Shown here: positions 58,506 through 64,000 of the stretch, one piece after another
How the letters are laid out: every line of letters begins with the position of its first letter
How positions within the stretch are numbered: position 1 is the stretch's first letter
DNA from: Paramyrothecium sp. XJ0827
Taxonomy: Eukaryota; Ascomycota; Sordariomycetes; Hypocreales; Stachybotryaceae
Reading direction: 5' to 3'
DNA length: 64,000 bases
Assembly (NCBI GenBank): GCA_020881915.1
Contig: JAJFPB010000008.1
Location: 1,178,001-1,242,000 of the forward strand
The notes under the pieces: generated by a model
What the model was told of the DNA's origin: nothing
What the model saw: the letters and a program-made list of their open reading frames with translations, nothing else
The model's database searches: none
Made by a program: the position numbers and the translations under genes

Positions 58506-60414
58506 TGTGCAAGTCCACAACCGAGGTTCGCAAAATGTCGTTACTGGTTTGTCGACTATGTGGTGCTACCGCGTGAGCACATTGACACAAACAAGAGAGC
58601 GGAATGGCCAGGAAGTTTCGCAGCTGCGGCAAGCTTTCTTGGAGCTCTTTACGTAGCTGGACTAAATTGCATCTCAAAAGTTTCAACCCGGCACGTGACC
58701 GTGGAGCTGCGATGACAAGTGTGGCACCTCTGCAACCACGGGTACCGAACTCGGCCGCAGTTCGGCTCCGAGACCACATCGTGACGACCAAGGCGGGCCA
58801 TCCTCGCCGAGCATGCACAAACTCATCGAGAGCAAGCTGTCATTAAAGCTCCCGTTATTGATCAGGGCCTTCGGAGGGTAACCCCTGCCAAGGAACTCGC
58901 TATCCTTCCCTCGAGCTCGCTTCAAGGGTAGAGTCTTGGCCTGAATTACGCGTATAAAGCATAAACCACGAGAACCACCGCCCATGGCCACGCATGTCGC
59001 ACTTGATTGGCGGTTCTAGAACCAAGCTGCAGGGCATCAGGTGGTTCCCCAGGATCTGCGCTTATGAATCACCATGTTTGACTCTGCAAGATTTCTTTTT
59101 AGTCGCCGGTCCAAACGCCCTCGCCAAAGGCTAATTTGACTGTCCGCAACGCCCCGGGCCTCCGCTCCTGGTCCTTGAAGTCAACGACCATTCGGTAGAG
59201 AACGGCACGAGGGGAAAAAATAAGGCAGATGGAGGGTGGCTCCCCACTTCGCACACAATTGACATGCATACTGGTGGCATACTGTTCCGTCTGCAATCGG
59301 GTCGCCGCGCCGCACCCGTGCGTCATCAACCGGTGCCTCGCCAGCAAATCCGAACTGTAGGAATTGGTGCTTGCGAATCCCATTGCATGATCCACTTGCC
59401 GGGGGCCGGAATTCCTGTGAATTCCGATCAGCCCGTCTGACTCTGCCCGGGAACTTGTGCATTTGCTGACCCGGACTTAACATTAGCGCGGCCTTGTGTC
59501 CGTTACGTCCAGTTCGTCCACCGCAAGATCGTGCTCTGTTGGAGACGCTCTATTAGTCATTGGAGATCTGGGCGACGTTTGCCCCATCTGTAATAGATAG
59601 TGGGAAAAGGTCATGGGCGACGATTTGCCGTTTCATCCGTAGCGAGATTCGATGCCGCACTAACGGCACAGTTGCCTCAAGTCTGCCTGCCTCGGCGGGA
59701 ATCGCTGCCCAAACCTCTGGGACGCCATGCCAAGTCCGCCAAAAATAAAGGCCTACTTTTCCCATAAACATCTTGTGCGTAACTCCGCGTGGAGAGATGC
59801 GAAGGCGAGATCCGGTCCCTCCTTCATATAATCATCATCCACCGACAGCCTGGTGAGCAGGCAGCATCCGCATCCGTAAAGAAACAAAGTACCGCCAACG
59901 GCTGCATCAGACCCCTGCCACTACAAGGGACTGCTCGCTCTCATCCTCCCAATCAGCCAACCATCGCTCTTCTACGAAAGCCGATGCCGATGCTGGTGCT
60001 GAACTGAGCTCTTCGCCGTCGCCCACTTTGACCAGCATCTATATGTGCTCCATCCGCTCGGGCCATCAACTCCGTTTCCCGCCATTACTCAACCTTTCTT
60101 CTTCTTTCTCTCTACCTAACCTCGTCTTCACTCAACACTTGGCTCAAGGGTTTCCATTTTTTCTTCTTCATATTTTTCTATAGTAATTTCTTTTTTCTCT
60201 ATGTCTCTCGCTTTCATCAGCGAAGGAATTGAATCTGCTACAACCATCTGAGTTTGAGCAGCTCCGTTTTCAACTGTTGAGCCGTTCGGCTTGTCGCCGT
60301 CATACATAAAGCTCCGGGAATTAGTGTCAGACACAGCAACACAGCCAGGTTCATCCCAGATTCACAACTTATTGAACCCGTGAGCAACTCTTTTTGCGCG
60401 AACGTGCACGTGCT
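58506..60414. promoter_or_regulatory. Shared upstream region of csl4 and the ABC transporter
   Basis: About 1.9 kb with no supported gene. The last ~350 bases before the transporter are pyrimidine-rich (ttcttctttctctctacc type) and are probably its leader. A 68-codon frame on the opposite strand (60128-60334) is considered a chance product of this composition. Confidence 0.45.
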
Positions 60415-63400
60415 ATGGCCGAACCTCCTGAGAGCAAGGAGCTAAAAGCCCAGGATACATTCGCTGCCACAGTCGATCCTACAAATGAGGAGCGCCACGA
60501 CGACTCAGACAGCAGCATCGCCGCTCAACTAAATGAGAAGGACCAGGATAGGATAGAGAAAGTCGGCGGTTCTGATGACGATGATGATGCCGAAAATCTC
60601 GCCACGCGCCCAGAGTTGGCGGCGACGAAAAGTTACGCGACTGACACCAGTGCTGCAACAGGTCTAACAACGCCGGCAGCACGAGAGAAGAAGCCATGGT
60701 ACAAGAACTGGAACCCATTACTGTGGGGAGATCCGCCTCCTATTCCGGAAGAGCGTACCGTGTCGCGCGAATACAAGGCAGGCTTCTTCAGTCAGTTGAC
60801 TTTCCAATGGATGGCTCCCTTGATGTCGGTAAGTTTCGCCCCGAGTCGCATAGCAAGCCATCGGTAACGCATTATCCGCTGACATGTGCGCGCAGACGGG
60901 ATACAAGCGTTCGTTGGACCAGATGGATATCTGGACCGTTAACCCTGAGAGAGCCTGTGAGCCCATGACCGACAAGGTCAAGACTGTGTTCAAAGAGCAC
61001 ATCAAGAAGGGAAGTGAGTATCCTCTTCTGTGGGCTCTACATGATGCGTTTAGATGGGAGTTCTGGTTTGGAGGACTCCTTGCTCTCCTAGCCACCATCT
61101 TCCAGGTCATGGCTCCCTTCACTCTTCGCTTCCTGATCCAGTTCGCCTCCGACGCATGGGCTGCCAACCACAGTGACGCCCCGGCGCCTCCCATCGGCGA
61201 AGGAATCGGTCTCGCGATTGGCATCACCGTCATGATGTTCCTCCAAAGCTTGGGAACGAATCATTTCATCTACCGAGGCATGATGCTTGGCGGAGAGTGC
61301 CGAGCAGTGCTCATCAGTCTCATCTACGAGAAGTCGATGGTCATCTCGGGACGGGCTAAAGCCGGCGGCGTCAAGGATGGTAGCTCACCTGTCGTCGACG
61401 GTCAAGAGATCAAGTCGGAGGGCAAGGAAGAAACGGGAAAGAAACAAAAGAAGAAGAAGAGCAAGAAGGGCGAGGAAGTCAATGATGGTGTGGGTTGGGG
61501 CAACGGCCGGATTGTCAACCTGATGAGCGTTGATACTTATCGTGTGGACCAAGCCTCGGCTCTGTTTCACCTGATATGGACCGCGCCGATTTCTTGCATT
61601 ATCACGCTTGTCGTCTTGGTCATCAACTTGACATATAGCGCCCTTGCCGGTTTCGCTCTGCTCGTCATCGGTGTTCCTTGGTTAACAGCAGCCATTAAGA
61701 GCCTGCTGCGTCGAAGAAAGGATATCAACAAGATTACTGACCAACGTGTCTCGCTGACCCAGGAAATTCTACAGTCGGTGCGTTTCGTCAAGTACTTTGG
61801 CTGGGAGCAAGCCTTTATGGAACGATTGGGCGTCTTCCGTGCCAAGGAGATTCGTTCCATTCAGGTGCTGCTGGCCATTCGAAACGGTATCAACGCGATT
61901 GGCATGTCGCTTCCCATTTTCGCGTCCATGCTCTCCTTCATCACCTACTCGCTCACCAATCACGACATGCAACCGGCTCAAATTTTCTCCTCGCTGGCTC
62001 TGTTCAACGTTCTTCGTATGCCGCTTAACTTGCTTCCTCTTGTGCTTGGCCAAATTACGGATGCTTGGTCGTCTTTGAAGCGTATTGAACAATTCTTACT
62101 GGAAGAAGAGCAAGAGGAGGAGGTCGTGAAGAAGTTTGATGGTGAGAATGCCATCGAGGTCCACCAGGCATCCTTTACTTGGGAGCGAACACCCACTCAG
62201 GATCCTGAACGTGGACCTGCTCCAGGCAAAGGTCAAGACAAGAAGGAATCCAAGCCTGTTGCGAACAAGGTGCCGGAAAAGAAGGACGGCTTGACCGCAG
62301 GCTCTTCCGGAGAGGACTCAGAAAGCACTGCCGTCGAAGAACGAGAGCCGTTCAAACTGCACGACCTCAACCTCGAGGTTGGACGAAATGAGCTGATTGC
62401 TGTTATTGGTACGGTGGGAAGCGGCAAGAGTTCTCTGCTGGCAGCCCTTGCTGGTGACATGCGCAAGACGAACGGCGAGGTTGTGTTTGGCGCGTCAAGA
62501 GCTTTTTGCCCTCAGTATGCCTGGATCCAGAACACCACTTTGCGTAACAACATCACGTTCGGCAAGGACTTTGATAGGTCGTGGTACAGGGAAGTCATTA
62601 AAGCGTAAGTTTGTCCATTCTGATACACAGATAACGTGCTTGCTAACTTGAACCTAGATGTGCACTACAAGCTGACCTGGACATGTTACCGAACGGCGAC
62701 CAGACAGAGATTGGTGAACGCGGCATTACCATTTCCGGTGGCCAGAAGCAGCGCCTGAACATTGCGCGAGCCATCTATTTCGACGCTGATATCGTGTTGA
62801 TGGACGACCCGCTGAGCGCCGTCGACGCTCATGTCGGACGCCACATCTTTGACAATGCTATCCTCGGTCTTCTCAAGGACAAGTGCCGTATCCTGGCCAC
62901 CCACCAGCTCTGGGTTCTCAGTCGCTGCGACCGAATTGTGTGGATGGAAGACGGCAAGATCCAGGCCGTCGATACATTTGAGAACCTCATGAGGGACAGC
63001 AAGGGTTTCCAACACCTCATGGAAACGACCGCCGTCGAGGAAAAGGACGACTCCGACAAGCCGATCGCGGCTGCGCCTGAGCAGAGCAAAGAGCAGCAGA
63101 AGAAGAACAAGAAGGCTGCTGCACTGATGCAGCAAGAAGAACGCGCCGTCTCGAGTGTGCCGTGGTCCGTCTACGGTGCTTACATCAAGGCATCGGGTTC
63201 CGTGCTCAACTTTCCCTTCATCATCCTACTCCTTCTTCTCTCCCAGGGAGCCAACATTGTGACGAGTTTGTGGCTCTCCTACTGGACGTCTGACAGGTAT
63301 GGCATGTCCACGGGCGAGTACATTGGAATCTATGCCGCTCTGGGCGCGGTCCAGGCTATCCTCATGTTCCTCTTCTCACTCTTGCTGTCCATCTACGGCA

Positions 63401-64000
63401 CCAACTCCAGCAAGGTCATGCTGCGGGATGCTGTGAGACGCGTTCTGCGGGCGCCCATGTCGTTCTTCGACACAACCCCGCTGGGCCGCATCACGAACCG
63501 CTTCTCGCGTGACGTGGATGTCATGGACAACAACTTGACGGACGCGATCCGAATGTACTTTTTCACTCTTGCCATGATCACCTCCGTCTTCGCGTTGGTC
63601 ATTGCCTACTTCCACTACTTTGCCGTTGCGCTCGCCCCGCTCTACGTGCTGTTCATCCTGGCGGCAGGATACTACAGAGCGTCGGCGCGAGAGGTGAAGC
63701 GGTACGAGTCCGTCCTTCGATCTCACGTTTTCGCCAAGTTCAACGAGGGCCTGAGCGGTGTGGCATCGATCCGGGCGTACGGCTTGAAGACGCGCTTTAT
63801 CAACGACCTTCGCACGTCCATCGACGAGATGAATGCGGCCTACTACCTCACCTTCTCCAACCAGCGATGGCTGTCAATACGCCTCGATACGATTGGCAAT
63901 ATCTTGGTTTTGGTGCTTGGTATTCTCGTCGTCACATCACGATTCAGCGTTAATCCCTCCATCGGCGGTTTGGTTCTCAGTTACATCCTGGCCATCGTCC
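60415..64000 (+). CDS. yor1: ABCC-type multidrug transporter (Yor1-like), cut by window end
   Basis: Exons 60415-60828, 60896-62604 and 62658 to beyond the window. About 1155 of an expected ~1450 residues are present. The order is a long acidic N-terminal tail, TMD1, NBD1 and TMD2; NBD2 lies outside. These full-size transporters export oxidised or conjugated compounds at the plasma membrane. NBD1 has Walker A GTVGSGKSSLL, signature ISGGQKQRLNIARA and Walker B DIVLMDDPLSAVD. TMD2 begins with VPWSVYGAYIKASGSVLNFP and includes MSFFDTTPLGRITNRFSRDV. A Lys-rich insert (KKQKKKKSKKGEE, about 61435-61476) sits in a TMD1 cytoplasmic loop before GRIVNLMSVDTYRVDQAS. The resemblance is closest to the Yor1/Bpt subfamily by memory; the exact member is not certain. 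The start is the first in-frame ATG after the pyrimidine-rich leader. Confidence 0.9.

Noticed and set aside
60128..60334. 68-codon minus-strand frame with plausible composition
   Set aside because: It lies in the pyrimidine-rich leader of the ABC transporter, has no family, and the strand bias explains its Lys/Glu content.

Overview
The window is nuclear DNA of a filamentous ascomycete, most likely a Sordariomycete. Genes are monocistronic on both strands. Many are broken by short introns (47-110 nt) with GTRNGT-type donors, CTAAC-like branch points and CAG/TAG acceptors, and the encoded proteins are typical fungal orthologues. Short AT-rich islands that resemble repeat-induced point mutation relics, and CCTTA/CCTTG pentamer tracts between genes, fit this assignment. 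Genus cannot be fixed from the sequence alone.

Layout. 0.4-2.6 kb: fes1 (Hsp70 exchange factor) and mrpl7 (mitochondrial uL5), convergent. 4.9-7.7 kb: a ubiquitin hydrolase with a CYLD-like Cys box and a C-terminal CaaX box. 8.8-13.3 kb: tom40 and a PFK-2/FBPase-2 family protein, divergent. 13.3-22.9 kb: a 9.6 kb stretch without a convincing gene, whose last 2 kb looks like the pyrimidine-rich leader/promoter of the following GSK3 kinase gene. 22.9-34.5 kb: dense housekeeping block with GSK3, CBP80 (cap-binding), POM34 (nuclear pore), Ies1 (INO80 complex) and ERG2 (sterol isomerase). 34.5-42 kb: an accessory-looking interval with a ~300 bp (ATTTT)n tract, a large SF1 helicase-like gene with an altered Walker B motif, a polypurine tract, AT-rich islands and a decayed coiled-coil gene. 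42-44 kb: a PTR2 peptide transporter. 44-48 kb: intergenic with trinucleotide and dinucleotide repeats. 48-50.6 kb: two unrecognised coiled-coil genes in tandem. 51-58.5 kb: an RFTS-domain chromatin protein, PUS4 (tRNA pseudouridine synthase), a Sec2-type Rab GEF-like protein and CSL4 (exosome). 60.4 kb to the end: a YOR1-like ABCC transporter cut by the window edge.

The conserved genes serve separate core processes (protein folding and import, RNA metabolism, nuclear pore, chromatin, sterol synthesis), and I see no biosynthetic cluster or operon-like pathway. The points most worth following are the CaaX-tailed deubiquitinase, the helicase lacking the DEA(A/G) glutamate, the RFTS protein (a possible Raf2/DIM-7-type heterochromatin factor) with an unresolved 3' end, the two orphan coiled-coil genes, and the decayed locus between two AT-rich islands. 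Exon borders were deduced by eye from splice signals and reading-frame continuity. No transcript or homology search was available.
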